Numbered from the stretch's first letter, positions 27,387 through 36,806 are shown. The stretch is 64,000 nucleotides of DNA from Neobacillus thermocopriae (GCF_010975035.1 NZ_JAAIUV010000014.1:1-64000); one strand, 5' to 3'. Notes: generated by a model from the letters alone, not told the origin. Numbers and translations are program-made.

Positions 27387-27409
27387 AGAAACATTGTGAG
27401 GTGAACGAG

Positions 27410-27985
27410 ATGGCGAGAGAACGGAAATTTTCAACTGAAGATTTATTTCTAGCTACAAGACAGCTTCTGCTAATTCATGGCTATGAAGGATTTACTGTTA
27501 GTTTATTAGCAGACCGATTAGAGGTCTCAAGAGGGACTATATATAAATACTTTGAAAACAAAGAAGAATTAATTACAGAATACATGATTTCTGAAATGAA
27601 TGAATACCTTCTTAAATTAGATCATATGAAAAAATATGAAAGCTTTGAAGCTCAATTTGACTTTTTGCTAAATCTTATTTTCAGTGATACAGAAATTACA
27701 AAGCTTATTAATATTGGCCGGCAAATCCCTGCAAATATCAGTGAAAGAGTTGCGAAAAACAAAGAAAAACTAGAGGCACTTCATTTACACATGTACGATT
27801 GTTTACAAAGCTTTATTGATCTAGGCAGGAAGGAAAAAAAAATAAAAGCTCAAATACCAGATCCTTTAATTTTAGGATTTATTCTCCATACAATTACCAT
27901 TCCTAATCATGCTAACATCCCAAAAAAGCAGTGGATAGAGTCGATCAAGGAGATTATCAAAAATGGGATGTTCACAAATAATTAA
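27410..27985 (+). CDS. TetR family regulator of the adjacent MMPL exporter
   Basis: A 191-residue TetR protein. The helix-turn-helix is FTVSLLADRLEVSRGTIYKYFENKEELI; the C-terminal ligand domain is not recognisable by family. The ATG at 27410 is preferred (GAGGTG at 6 nt) over the GTG at 27401. The next gene, 105 nt downstream on the same strand, is an MMPL exporter whose promoter region holds two similar operator-like sequences; the arrangement suggests a repressor-exporter pair induced by the exported compound. Confidence 0.92.
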   Translation: MARERKFSTEDLFLATRQLLLIHGYEGFTVSLLADRLEVSRGTIYKYFENKEELITEYMISEMNEYLLKLDHMKKYESFEAQFDFLLNLIFSDTEITKLINIGRQIPANISERVAKNKEKLEALHLHMYDCLQSFIDLGRKEKKIKAQIPDPLILGFILHTITIPNHANIPKKQWIESIKEIIKNGMFTNN

Positions 27986-27986
27986 A

Positions 27987-28066
27987 TTGACACTACCGTC
28001 ACTTTAAAAGATAATGATGGTATTATGAGTATCAATTTTTATTTAAAGTGACATTATTGTTACTTT
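27987..28066 (+). promoter_or_regulatory. Promoter with two operator-like sites before the MMPL gene
   Basis: TTGACA (27987-27992), 17 bp, GATAAT (28010-28015) forms a strong promoter. Site 1, TGACACTACCGTCA (27988-28001), overlaps its -35 and spacer. Site 2 (28045-28066) begins AAAGTGACA and ends TGTTACTTT, a near-perfect 22-bp palindrome downstream of the start. Both share AAAGTGAC/GTCACTTT half sites, a pattern expected of a TetR-type operator. Binding by the upstream TetR protein is inferred. Confidence 0.7.
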
Positions 28067-28090
28067 AGAAATTTATGAAGGGAGAAAAAC

Positions 28091-30199
28091 ATGAAATCTT
28101 TGCTCAATAAACTTACAGATTGGGTTGCAACCAAAAAAGGGATGTGGACGACCTTAGCCATTTGGTTCATTATTACGATTGTTTTGAGTGTCTTTGCCCC
28201 TAATGCTAAGGATTATGAGGTATCCAGAATTGATTCTCTTCCTGAAGATGCCAAGTCGGTCCTTGCCCAAAAAAAAGTGGACCAATATTTTCCTAATAAT
28301 GACGGAACCCCAGCCATTTTGGTTTTCCAATCCAATAAAGGTGAATTGGAGTATAAAGAATTAGTATCTATTGTAGATAAAATTGAAAGTAAAAATATCA
28401 ATGGAATAGATCAAGTGGTACCACTTTCTTCTATTCCGCCTCAAGCAGCAGCGAGCTTTTTCTCAGACGACAAAACGACTGCAATCATCCCGTTAACTTT
28501 TGATGCTTCTTTAGAAACGAAAGAAATCAAAAAGGTTAAAGAAAAAATTATTAACACCGTAGAAGACTCAACATCCAATTTAACATTGTATGTGACAGGT
28601 CCTGCTGGAATTGCAACTGACTCACTAGACCTATTTTCAAGGGCAGATCTTGTCCTATTATTTTCAACAATTGGTTTAATTCTTGTTCTATTAATTATCA
28701 TTTATCGTTCTCCGTTATTGGCAATGATTCCACTTATTGCAGCAGTCTTTGTTTATCAAGTGGTCATGCAAACTCTTGGGTTTATGGGGAAAGCTGGTCT
28801 ACAATTAAGCAACCAAACTATTTCTATCGGCTCAATTCTATTATTTGCTGCGGTAATTGATTACTCTTTATTCGTATTTTCACGTTATCGTGAAGAGCTA
28901 AAAAATCATCAAGATAAATTTACTGCCATGAAAGCTGCCATGAGAGAAACGGGTATGCCAGTCTTCTTTTCCGGGGGAACGGTTCTAGCAGCCATGCTGG
29001 TACTGTTTTTTGCCAAATTTGGCGATTACAACAACTTTGCTCCCACCTTTGCTGCCATTATGGTTATCATCATGCTAGCTTCGGTTACACTTGTACCGGC
29101 TTTGTTTACCCTATTTGGCAGAAAATCTTTTTGGCCAAAAATCCCAAAAGTTGGAGAAGAATCTATTCAGAATCATTCATTTTGGAGCAAGGTTGGCCGC
29201 TTTGTTGTAAAGAAACCTGGCCTATCCGTAGCAGTGATTGGGCTCATTTTGGTTTTATCTGCTGCTAATATGTTTAATCTAAAATATGAGTTTGACACGA
29301 TGAAATCTTTTCCGGAAGATATGCCTTCACGTCAAGGCTATGAAATTTTAGAGAAAAAATTCGAAAAAGGTGACCTTGCACCAACAACTGTTATATTCGA
29401 AAGTTCTGAGACGGTTTCCACTGAGAAGCAAGAAGCATTAAAAACTGCTCTCACGGATCAGCCATTAGTCAGCAATGTTCGAATAAACGGTATTACAGAG
29501 GACGGCAAAGTGGTAAATTATAGCCTTACCTTCCAAGAAAGCCCGTACTCTATAAAAACGATAAACGCTTTAGAAAAAATCATTGATCATGCAGATCAAA
29601 TCACTGAAGATAGTGGCCTTGATGGAAACCTGTATTTCGCCGGAGAAACAGCTACGAAGGTTGATGACCGAACAATCAATAATAGAGATGTTATTGTTAT
29701 TGTATTACTTGAAACCTTATTAATTTTCTTGTTGTTAATTGTCCTAACAAAATCATTCAAAATGCCAATCTACATGATGGGAACCATTCTTGTTTCTTTT
29801 CTTGCAGCATTAGGTTTAGGTATGTTCCTAACCGAGCTATTCTTTGACATAGATTCTATTGCAAACCGCGTGCCATTATATTCGTTTGTCTTCTTGGTTG
29901 CTCTCGGAATTGATTATAATATTATACTCATCTCCAGATTCCAAGAAGAAAGAAGAAAGCATCCTGTTAAAAAGGCAATTGAAATTGCTGTTTCTAGCAC
30001 AGGCGGAGTGATCTCTTCTGCGGGTATTATTCTAGCTGCAACCTTTGCTGTGTTAATGACCCAGCCTATTGAGTTGCTATTCGTTTTCGGCTTTATTGTC
30101 GCGGTTGGAATTTTACTTGACACCTTCTTAATCAGAGGAATTTTATTACCAGGTATCATCGTATTATTAGAAAAAGATCGTTCAAAGGAAACAGCATAA
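28091..30199 (+). CDS. MMPL/RND family membrane transporter (YdfJ-like)
   Basis: A 702-residue MMPL protein with the usual two halves: an N-terminal helix, an extracytoplasmic loop (about 40-180), a helix bundle including GSILLFAAVIDYSLFVFSRYREE (the RND-type acidic site), a second loop (about 400-520) and a second bundle with ALGIDYNIILISRFQEE. These export lipids, drugs or surfactants using the proton gradient. GAAGGGAG precedes the ATG and a strong terminator follows. The substrate is unknown. Confidence 0.93.
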   Translation: MKSLLNKLTDWVATKKGMWTTLAIWFIITIVLSVFAPNAKDYEVSRIDSLPEDAKSVLAQKKVDQYFPNNDGTPAILVFQSNKGELEYKELVSIVDKIESKNINGIDQVVPLSSIPPQAAASFFSDDKTTAIIPLTFDASLETKEIKKVKEKIINTVEDSTSNLTLYVTGPAGIATDSLDLFSRADLVLLFSTIGLILVLLIIIYRSPLLAMIPLIAAVFVYQVVMQTLGFMGKAGLQLSNQTISIGSILLFAAVIDYSLFVFSRYREELKNHQDKFTAMKAAMRETGMPVFFSGGTVLAAMLVLFFAKFGDYNNFAPTFAAIMVIIMLASVTLVPALFTLFGRKSFWPKIPKVGEESIQNHSFWSKVGRFVVKKPGLSVAVIGLILVLSAANMFNLKYEFDTMKSFPEDMPSRQGYEILEKKFEKGDLAPTTVIFESSETVSTEKQEALKTALTDQPLVSNVRINGITEDGKVVNYSLTFQESPYSIKTINALEKIIDHADQITEDSGLDGNLYFAGETATKVDDRTINNRDVIVIVLLETLLIFLLLIVLTKSFKMPIYMMGTILVSFLAALGLGMFLTELFFDIDSIANRVPLYSFVFLVALGIDYNIILISRFQEERRKHPVKKAIEIAVSSTGGVISSAGIILAATFAVLMTQPIELLFVFGFIVAVGILLDTFLIRGILLPGIIVLLEKDRSKETA

Positions 30200-30203
30200 A
30201 TAT

Positions 30204-30240
30204 AACGGCGGGAGTTAATAAACCCCCGCCGTTTTTTGTT
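30204..30240 (+). terminator. Terminator after the MMPL gene
   Basis: GC-rich stem AACGGCGGG/CCCGCCGTT followed by TTTTTTG, a few bases after the stop. Confidence 0.95.
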
Positions 30241-30248
30241 TCATATTA

Positions 30249-30800
30249 TTAATGATTTAATAATTTAATAAACTCTTTCATAAAACCTGGAAGATCAGGC
30301 CATGCATGACCGGAAACTAAATTTCCTTCTACATGAAGATGGTTTTCTATATAGGTCGCTCCTGCTGCTTCCACATCTGGTTTACAGGCAATATAGGCAG
30401 TCATCTCACGACCTTCCAAATACTGGCGCACAGTACTGAGAACGAGACTTGCATGACAAATTGCCCCTACTGGTTTGTTGGTTTCAAAGAAGTGCGCAAC
30501 AATCCTAGGAACATTTTCATTGAGACGAATATACTCCGGTGCTCTTCCTCCTGGAATAATCAGACCGTCATATTCTTCCGGTTTGACATTTTCAAAAGCC
30601 ACATGCGATTCAATTAAGTATCCCTTGCTTTCTGTGTAAGTATCCCAACCAATGAAATCATGAACTACTGTCTGCAACTTCTTTTTTGATGGTGCAGCAA
30701 TTTGCACATCATACCCTTCTTCCAAACAGCGAAAATAAGGATAATAGATTTCTAACACTTCAACTGCATCTCCTGCTAAAATGAGCACTTTTTTTGTCAT
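30249..30800 (-). CDS. DJ-1/PfpI family protein
   Basis: A 183-residue class I glutamine amidotransferase-like protein. The nucleophile elbow is VGAICHASLVL with the conserved cysteine followed by His; the acidic partner lies in DGLIIPGGRAPEYIR. Relatives are intracellular proteases, glyoxalases or deglycases, and the activity cannot be chosen from sequence. The ATG at 30800 is preferred to a TTG 9 nt upstream, which is too close to the GGAG. Convergent with the MMPL gene. Confidence 0.92.
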   Translation of the reverse strand: MTKKVLILAGDAVEVLEIYYPYFRCLEEGYDVQIAAPSKKKLQTVVHDFIGWDTYTESKGYLIESHVAFENVKPEEYDGLIIPGGRAPEYIRLNENVPRIVAHFFETNKPVGAICHASLVLSTVRQYLEGREMTAYIACKPDVEAAGATYIENHLHVEGNLVSGHAWPDLPGFMKEFIKLLNH

Positions 30801-30953
30801 TGTTCGCAAACTCTCCTCTCAATAAAATCGGGACAATGCCCTTTATAAATTTATTCAATGAATAGCACAAATTTCCTCTTATACTTTTTATAAATTCCAT
30901 TTATTAAACGTACATTAAGAAACTTTCTTCAGATGAAACGTAGACGAGGAGCC

Positions 30954-32438
30954 TTACTCAATCGTAATATCCAACTTCCTTCCTAAATACCACTGGTAAA
31001 AAGCATCTGCAAATTCTACAGGTACATCCTTTATTCCACTATGTTTAACTGGCTTAGAACGATTCACCATTTCTATAGAGGCAAGACCTAGCCACTTTTG
31101 AAATATGTTACGGGTAATTTCAATTTCAATGACTTTATCTCTTTTAGTAACAAATAAAGAAGTAGTCAAACTACCTGTCTTTAGCTGAATAAAACCATCA
31201 TGTAAGACATATTGCGTATTCAAAAAATTAATCCACCTAAGAGCAATATTGATAAACAACAAGATGGCTGATATCAACCACCAAGCCCGCTCTACTCCCC
31301 ATACTTCAGGTTTAAAATAATAAAGAACGATCGTGACAATCCCCCAAATCCAGTACGGCCTTAACAATCGAACCCATAAAGATTTTTTGGGAAGCCGTTG
31401 CATTTGTGGGGTAATTCTGTATGCCGGTAAAATTTCATCAATCATTTCATAAGCCCGTTCTTTCGGAAGAAAAGGATAGAGAGAGTTAACTTCTGATTTT
31501 TCTTCTCCTATTTCATGGCCTCCAGCACTTGTCAATTTAACTTCAGCCAGTCCGAGACATCGTTTCATAAAAGACTGTTCAATTTCAACTGCTTGTACTC
31601 TATCTTTTGCAATGGAAAAGGCTGTCTCCTCAATGATACCTTTAGCAATATAAATTCGATCCTGATCGGAGGAGATCTCATACTTACCGTATTTAAAAAA
31701 TGTCCAGGCCATTCCAAAAGCCACAGAAATGATAATAAATACGATAATAATTATGGTCAAAAGCCACCAGGAGCTAATAATATTGTAAAAAATCCCTTCC
31801 GCCTCTATATTAACATGAAAAATTTCATCTATTTTCAAATAAAACGAGGTCAAAATCGGGATTATCACAAAAAAACTAAAAGAAGTAAAACTAGCTCTAA
31901 AAACATCCCTTTTCGTCGGTTTAAAGTGAATGATTCTACTTGAATTTGGATCTTCTTCCATTTGTTCAATGATTTCAGAATCTGTTACACCTCCACGCAA
32001 AGCTCTGGCCATATGTTCTTCCATTTGTTTGGCTTCTGTTTGGGAAACGACATCAAATTTAACAGCTGCATCTTCACCATTCATCCCTGTTTCAAATCTA
32101 ATAGACGTCACTTGAAAAAGCTGATGAAAAAATGTAGTATGACGAGTAACATTTTGAATTTTTGAAAAGGGAATTGTCCGTTCCGTTTTACTCAAAACTC
32201 CCTGATAAAGGTGAAAGGACCGATCATCCAGTGCGTATGTATGAGTTATCCATTTTAAAACAATATAAAGTAAAGCTAGACCTAGAAAAATGATAAAAAT
32301 GATTCTACCATATTTTATATAAAGAGAATGCGAATTCGCTTTCATAATAAATAAAAAGATAAAAATGAAAAAAGTATTCTTTAACAGCTGCCATACCTCA
32401 AATACCATAAGAAGTGGATGAAATCGTTTCGTTCTCAT
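30954..32438 (-). CDS. ydbT: Membrane protein with bacterial PH domains (YdbT)
   Basis: A 494-residue protein with several membrane helices and bPH2-type modules (YALDDRSFHLYQGVLSKTERTIPFSKIQNV; DRVQAVEIEQSFMKRCLGLAEVKL; TQYVLHDGFIQLKTGSL). It is the YdbT partner of YdbS. In B. subtilis ydbST is a sigma-W operon contributing to resistance against antimicrobial peptides such as amylocyclicin. Its ATG overlaps the ydbS stop (TAATG). In B. subtilis the pair lies next to cshA; here it is about 20 kb away. Confidence 0.92.
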   Translation of the reverse strand: MRTKRFHPLLMVFEVWQLLKNTFFIFIFLFIMKANSHSLYIKYGRIIFIIFLGLALLYIVLKWITHTYALDDRSFHLYQGVLSKTERTIPFSKIQNVTRHTTFFHQLFQVTSIRFETGMNGEDAAVKFDVVSQTEAKQMEEHMARALRGGVTDSEIIEQMEEDPNSSRIIHFKPTKRDVFRASFTSFSFFVIIPILTSFYLKIDEIFHVNIEAEGIFYNIISSWWLLTIIIIVFIIISVAFGMAWTFFKYGKYEISSDQDRIYIAKGIIEETAFSIAKDRVQAVEIEQSFMKRCLGLAEVKLTSAGGHEIGEEKSEVNSLYPFLPKERAYEMIDEILPAYRITPQMQRLPKKSLWVRLLRPYWIWGIVTIVLYYFKPEVWGVERAWWLISAILLFINIALRWINFLNTQYVLHDGFIQLKTGSLTTSLFVTKRDKVIEIEITRNIFQKWLGLASIEMVNRSKPVKHSGIKDVPVEFADAFYQWYLGRKLDITIE

Positions 32439-32932
32439 TATGATTCCACTTCCTTGATTTTGGCATATTGAGCAATTTGTTCCCGTAACTTGATTGCCTG
32501 CTCCTTTGAGAGGGCTGGAATAACATGAGATGACCCCATCGTTTCAACTGCCACTTTACAAAGTCCATATTTTCTGAGCAAAGGTCCCTGAATAGTAGCC
32601 ACCGATTGGATTTTTGTCATTGGAACAAGCTGATGCTTTTCATTCCATACCCCTGATTTCAGTTGTAAAAACTCTTCATCGACATCATAACGCCAACTTT
32701 TATATAGGAAATACGGGCTTATCCAAGACCAAACTGCACCTATTACAGTTAGCGGTATCAAACCGATCAGAATCCAGCCAATCCAATCTTTCCAAGAAAA
32801 ACGATAGTCCAGATAAAGCAGGATACCAAGCACCAAAAAGCCAGTGACATTAGAAATCGTTTCTTTTATGAGCCAAACTTTTACGGCATCCTTTGATAAC
32901 CAATTTTGGGGTTCATGCACTTCAAAATACAT
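32438..32932 (-). CDS. ydbS: Membrane protein with bacterial PH domain (YdbS)
   Basis: A 164-residue protein with two membrane helices (about 25-45 and 50-75) and one bPH2 domain (VDEEFLQLKSGVWNEKHQLVPMTKIQSVATIQGPLLRKYGLCKVAVET). The ATG at 32932 is chosen for GAGGAG at 6 nt; another ATG is 6 nt upstream. First gene of the ydbST operon, behind a sigma-W-type promoter. Confidence 0.92.
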   Translation of the reverse strand: MYFEVHEPQNWLSKDAVKVWLIKETISNVTGFLVLGILLYLDYRFSWKDWIGWILIGLIPLTVIGAVWSWISPYFLYKSWRYDVDEEFLQLKSGVWNEKHQLVPMTKIQSVATIQGPLLRKYGLCKVAVETMGSSHVIPALSKEQAIKLREQIAQYAKIKEVES

Positions 32933-32983
32933 AAGCATCTCCTCGCCTCAAATAATACAGAAAAAAATATTACCAATTATTTC

Positions 32984-33010
32984 TACGTACTAAAAAACTA
33001 TTAGGTTTCA
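32984..33010 (-). promoter_or_regulatory. ydbS: Sigma-W-type promoter of ydbST
   Basis: On the minus strand TGAAAC (33010-33005), 17 bp, CGTA (32987-32984) matches the sigma-W consensus TGAAAC-N16/17-CGTA. B. subtilis ydbST is also sigma-W controlled. It lies about 50 nt before the ydbS ATG. Confidence 0.82.
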
Positions 33011-33019
33011 TAGAAAAGA

Positions 33020-33463
33020 AAAAAGCCCCTTGGTCAGCTGCGTTTGGCCTCCTCCTAAAAGTTGCCGCTTTCAGTCGTGCGATGTTTATGCTAACGGGGC
33101 TCTCCTTGTGGTGGCCACCAACTGAGATAAAGGAAAAACGAAAGTGTCACCACTAGTAAGCAGTTCTCGTAATGGTTCACATTCTTTCGTATCTAACAGA
33201 AAAGGGCAAGCTCTATAGGAAGCAGTATATTAGTCTAGTAGGGTTTTTCGAGAAAATGAAATCTTGTTATATTCATGTTTTGAAACAGAAAAAGGGGCAT
33301 CCAGAGTCAAAAAATTCAACTTTCTGGACAACCCCATACGATGCTTAGTTGTAATTATACTGATTAAAAAGAAACAAAAAGAATGGAATGCAATACGTTA
33401 TGAGGTATGCGCGAAGGCGTCTCGCTGAATGGGTGATTACGCTAGATAGTTGTCGAAGTAAAG
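33020..33463. repeat. Degenerate intergenic repeat, copy B
   Basis: A non-coding stretch sharing the exact 17-bp word CCAACTGAGATAAAGGA (33118-33134) with copy A at 4766-4782. About 290 bp further, CGAAGGCGTCTCGCTG and GCTAGATAGTT (33411-33456) match the second block of copy A with several substitutions. AAAGCCCCTTGG and AACGGGGCT (about 33030-33100) bracket a first sub-block, suggesting the copy has been expanded or interrupted. No ORF is present. Confidence 0.6.
33286..33335 (-). terminator. Hairpin terminator downstream of the GGDEF-EAL gene
   Basis: Minus-strand GGGGTTGTCCAGA.../TCTGGATGCCCC followed by TTTTTCTG. About 195 nt after the gene stop, inside repeat copy B. Confidence 0.65.
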
Positions 33464-33529
33464 GATTTTACTTTCCCTCTTTATTAAATATAAGGCACCC
33501 ACAACTTGAGTAAATTGTTTCCTTCAACA

Positions 33530-35230
33530 TCAATTATTATTGACTACGTTAGTTCCTTGCAATACTGGAAGAATTTCATTGCTTGATAAAGGTCTACTAA
33601 AGTAATAACCTTGTCCCTCTTTACAATTAAGTTGGGTAAGAAGATCTAACTGTTCATTTGTCTCGATCCCTTCCGCAATTACATTAAGACATAATCGAGT
33701 CCCTAAATCGATGATCGCTTGTACAATTGCACCATTATCCTTTTTCATTTCATCAATAAAGGACCTATCTATTTTCAAACGATCTATTGGAAGTTGGCGT
33801 AAATAAGCAAGAGAAGAATAACCAGTACCAAAATCATCTATAGATATCCGAATTCCCAATTCCTTTAACTCTTTTAGAATGGGCAGTGTGATTTTCGGGT
33901 CTTGCATAATACTTTCTGTTAGTTCTATTTCCAAATAGTCTGGTTTTAATTTTGTCTCTTTTAAGATGCGTTTGACCATTGGGACTAAATCTTTATTTAC
34001 TAAACTAGATGATATATTTACTCCTATTATAAATGGAGATATGTCCGCTTCTTGCCAACGTTGATTTTGTCGACAAGCAGTACGTAAAACCCATTCAGTG
34101 ATTGGAACGATTAATCCCGTTTCTTCGGCTATAGGGATAAATTCGAATGGAGATATATTTCCTAAAACTGGATGCTCCCAACGAATCAATGCTTCAACTC
34201 CAATGATCTTATTGCTGCTAATGTCTACCTGAGGTTGGTAGTGGAGCTTAAATTGTTCTTTTTCAAGAGCTTGCCTTAATTCTGCTTCTAAATGAATGGT
34301 TTTCGTCATTTCTTCATAAATATCAGAGGTATAGAATTGAACGAAATGTCCTCCCCCTTTTTTTGCTTTATACATCGCCATATCAGCTTTAATAACAAGG
34401 CTTTCAATATCATTTCCATCATCGGGAAAAAAACTAACTCCTATACTAGCTCCTAGATACAATTTTTCCTTTTCATGAAAAAACGGTTCTTCAAGCTGCT
34501 TGATAATTTCATTCGCCAATGTTCTTACCTCATCAGGTGTACGGTCCTTTATTACAATAATAAATTCATCGCCACCAAACCGATATAATTCGGACTTTCC
34601 ATTCAAGTGATCCGATAATCGTTTGGCAACATCTCTTAAAATTTGATCACCAATACTATGCCCTAACGTATCATTGACAAATTTAAAACGATTCAAATCT
34701 AAAAAAAGCAGTGCCATTTGCTCCGTTTCGGTGATCCATTTCGATAAATCTTTATTAAAGCAACGACGATTGCGAAGACCAGTTAATGCATCATGATGAA
34801 CATAATAAAGGTTCTTTTCTTCTATTTCTTTCTGTTTTGTAATGTCTTGTCGTATGGAAATATATTGATGAGGTTTCCCTTCATTATCTAGAAAAGGAAC
34901 AATGGTTGATTTTACCCAATAAAAAGAACCATCCTTCGCTTTATTTTTAATTTCCCCCTGCCATACCTCACCTCGTTGAATTGTATTCCACATATCTTTA
35001 AAAAACTCCTTAGTATGGTAGCCAGAGTTAACCACTTTGTGAGTCTTTCCTATTAATTCATTTTTACTATACTTAGATATTTTACAAAATGTTTCATTTA
35101 CATAAGTAATAATTCCATCTTCATCAGTTATGGCAACAATGGAGGATTGATCTAAAGCAAACTTTATATCTGCTAACTCTTTCAATAGTAAATCTTTATC
35201 TTTTATTGAGTCTTGGAGGTCGTAAATCAA
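33530..35230 (-). CDS. PAS-GGDEF-EAL cyclic-di-GMP signalling protein
   Basis: 566 residues: an N-terminal helix, PAS domain (about 23-125), PAC, GGDEF domain (about 145-300) and EAL domain (about 315-560). The cyclase motif is an intact FGGDEF; the phosphodiesterase has EALIRWEHP, NISSSL, ELTESIMQD, DDFGTGYSSL and GEGI(ET), also intact. So both synthesis and breakdown of c-di-GMP look possible; which dominates cannot be told. No membrane helix, so probably cytosolic with a small-molecule or redox input at PAS. The TTG at 35230 is taken as start (GGGAG at 9 nt); a TTG at 35239 is too near the SD. Confidence 0.93.
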   Translation of the reverse strand: MIYDLQDSIKDKDLLLKELADIKFALDQSSIVAITDEDGIITYVNETFCKISKYSKNELIGKTHKVVNSGYHTKEFFKDMWNTIQRGEVWQGEIKNKAKDGSFYWVKSTIVPFLDNEGKPHQYISIRQDITKQKEIEEKNLYYVHHDALTGLRNRRCFNKDLSKWITETEQMALLFLDLNRFKFVNDTLGHSIGDQILRDVAKRLSDHLNGKSELYRFGGDEFIIVIKDRTPDEVRTLANEIIKQLEEPFFHEKEKLYLGASIGVSFFPDDGNDIESLVIKADMAMYKAKKGGGHFVQFYTSDIYEEMTKTIHLEAELRQALEKEQFKLHYQPQVDISSNKIIGVEALIRWEHPVLGNISPFEFIPIAEETGLIVPITEWVLRTACRQNQRWQEADISPFIIGVNISSSLVNKDLVPMVKRILKETKLKPDYLEIELTESIMQDPKITLPILKELKELGIRISIDDFGTGYSSLAYLRQLPIDRLKIDRSFIDEMKKDNGAIVQAIIDLGTRLCLNVIAEGIETNEQLDLLTQLNCKEGQGYYFSRPLSSNEILPVLQGTNVVNNN

Positions 35231-35826
35231 TTTTCCCAACTCCCTTCACTACTATTGAAACGAACATGTCTAACCTATGCAAGATTATTGGTTAAAAAAT
35301 CCTAAAAAGACACAGAATTTTAAAATTCTAGATAGTAGTGTCTAGGAAAATAGGTCCTTTAGAATAATTATGTCCATGTCTAATCTTGAATTTGCAGATT
35401 TGTTTGATTAAATGTTAATATCCATTTTTCCTTAGTAGTAGCAGTTATCATTACCCATAAAAAGGCTTTTGTCTTTACATTAAAATATATAAAGCTATTC
35501 AAATGTAAATAGCTTTTCATAAAAAAAGTATTCTGCAACCTGGCAGTCAAGCTATTCGTTTCCTTTACTCCTTTAACATATGGCTAGTTTTCAGAAGACT
35601 ACCCTTTATCATATCTGTTCAAGTTAAGCAAAAAGAAAAAATGTTACCACCTGATATACTTTTTGCATAAATACGATTGCGACAAAAGGCAAAAGACAAA
35701 CATCCTAGTTATACCTTTTTCATAAAAAGCAAAGGGGTAAAACTTAACAACAAGAAATAAAAATGACTGGGACTACTCCCAGCCAGTACGAACAAGTTAT
35801 ATGATTGATCCCATGAATTGAATTCT
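35231..35826. other. About 600-nt intergenic stretch
   Basis: No gene seen. It holds a plus-strand-type hairpin AAAGCTATT/AATAGCTTT (35491-35516) and the terminator of the Xre operon near 35752-35787. The rest is AT-rich with no recognised motif. Confidence 0.5.
35752..35787 (-). terminator. Terminator of the DUF2975/Xre operon
   Basis: Minus-strand stem GCTGGGAGT/ACTCCCAGT-type (35765-35784) followed by CATTTTTATTTC. Confidence 0.75.
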
Positions 35827-36048
35827 TTAATCTTGGGTGTCATCATCACTCCGATATTCTAGTATATCCCCAGGCTGACAATCTAAAGCCTTGCAAATGG
35901 CGTCTAAAGTAGATAATCGAATGGCCTTTGCCTTTCCATTTTTCAAAATTGAAAGGTTCGCCATTGTGATTCCAACCTTCTCTGACAGTTCGGTTACACT
36001 CATTTTCCTTTTCGCCAGCATCACATCAATATTAATGATAATTGCCAT
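35827..36048 (-). CDS. Small Xre-family (HTH_26/YozG-like) regulator
   Basis: A 73-residue helix-turn-helix protein: KMSVTELSEKVGITMANLSILKNGKAKAIRLSTLDAICKALDCQPGDILEY is the full Cro/C1-type fold, with an acidic tail. The ATG at 36048 is chosen (GAGGTG upstream). It starts 10 nt after the DUF2975 gene; this pairing of a DUF2975 membrane protein with a YozG-like regulator is common in Firmicutes. Presumably it controls its own operon. Confidence 0.92.
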   Translation of the reverse strand: MAIIINIDVMLAKRKMSVTELSEKVGITMANLSILKNGKAKAIRLSTLDAICKALDCQPGDILEYRSDDDTQD

Positions 36049-36058
36049 TGTTTTCACC

Positions 36059-36535
36059 TCAAACTGTTAAATCATTTTCTGATTTTATATCAATGGCTTC
36101 TTTTAAAAGTCTTTGAAGAACAGCAGCGAAGACTGCGATAACCATAGAAGCAAAGATAGGAACCATTCCGATAAAAATAGCACCCGGTGCATCATCCCGT
36201 TCGGCGAGGAGAAAAACGAATGGCAAAATAATTACATACAAGCCACTGTAAGTCATGGCACAGTATTTAATAATCTTAAGAGCTATAACAGCAGACTCAG
36301 AGAATGCCTGGTTCTTATCAATTAACATTAGAAGTTTAAAGGCCTGAACCAATGCAGTAAAATACGGTATTGCTGAAACATACATACCAATTACGATTGG
36401 ATAAAGAATATGAGTATAAGCTGGATTGACAGGATTATTAGGTAACCAAAATAACCCAACTATCCCCAGAGTAAAAACTGGAGCCCCCATAAGAAATACC
36501 GCAATTTTTAAAAAGAGTGTGGATCCTCTGTTCAT
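36059..36535 (-). CDS. DUF2975 membrane protein
   Basis: A 158-residue protein with four predicted membrane helices (about 5-27, 42-65, 90-112, 120-145), beginning MNRGSTLFLKIAVFLMG as in DUF2975 proteins. The ATG at 36535 is chosen (GAGGTG at 6 nt); other ATGs lie at 36538 and 36559. Function unknown; it is coupled to the downstream Xre-type regulator. Confidence 0.88.
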   Translation of the reverse strand: MNRGSTLFLKIAVFLMGAPVFTLGIVGLFWLPNNPVNPAYTHILYPIVIGMYVSAIPYFTALVQAFKLLMLIDKNQAFSESAVIALKIIKYCAMTYSGLYVIILPFVFLLAERDDAPGAIFIGMVPIFASMVIAVFAAVLQRLLKEAIDIKSENDLTV

Positions 36536-36772
36536 CATTAGCACCTCTTTTATATTCATTCATTTTGAATTTTACCACGGTATTTATCGTTTTACAATAA
36601 ATTTTTATCATTTCAATATTATTTTTTATTGTTATTCACTGTTTGCCATGAAGATCTTTAAACGTAAGCGCCCAAATTAAAACCAAATCTCCTCCCTTTT
36701 GGGATGAGGCAATTTAATGTTAATTGATCTTATAAAGAAGAACAAAAGTACTAACACTCAACCAAGAAGTCT

Positions 36773-36806
36773 ATAAAAAACAGCGTTGGACATCATCCAA
36801 CGCTGA
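36773..36806 (-). terminator. Terminator of the mannitol operon
   Basis: Minus-strand stem CAGCGTTGG/CCAACGCTG followed by TTTTTTAT, 24 nt past the mtlD stop. Confidence 0.93.

Noticed and set aside
33020-33463. Complete insertion sequence
   Set aside because: No transposase frame and no clear terminal inverted repeats with target duplication.
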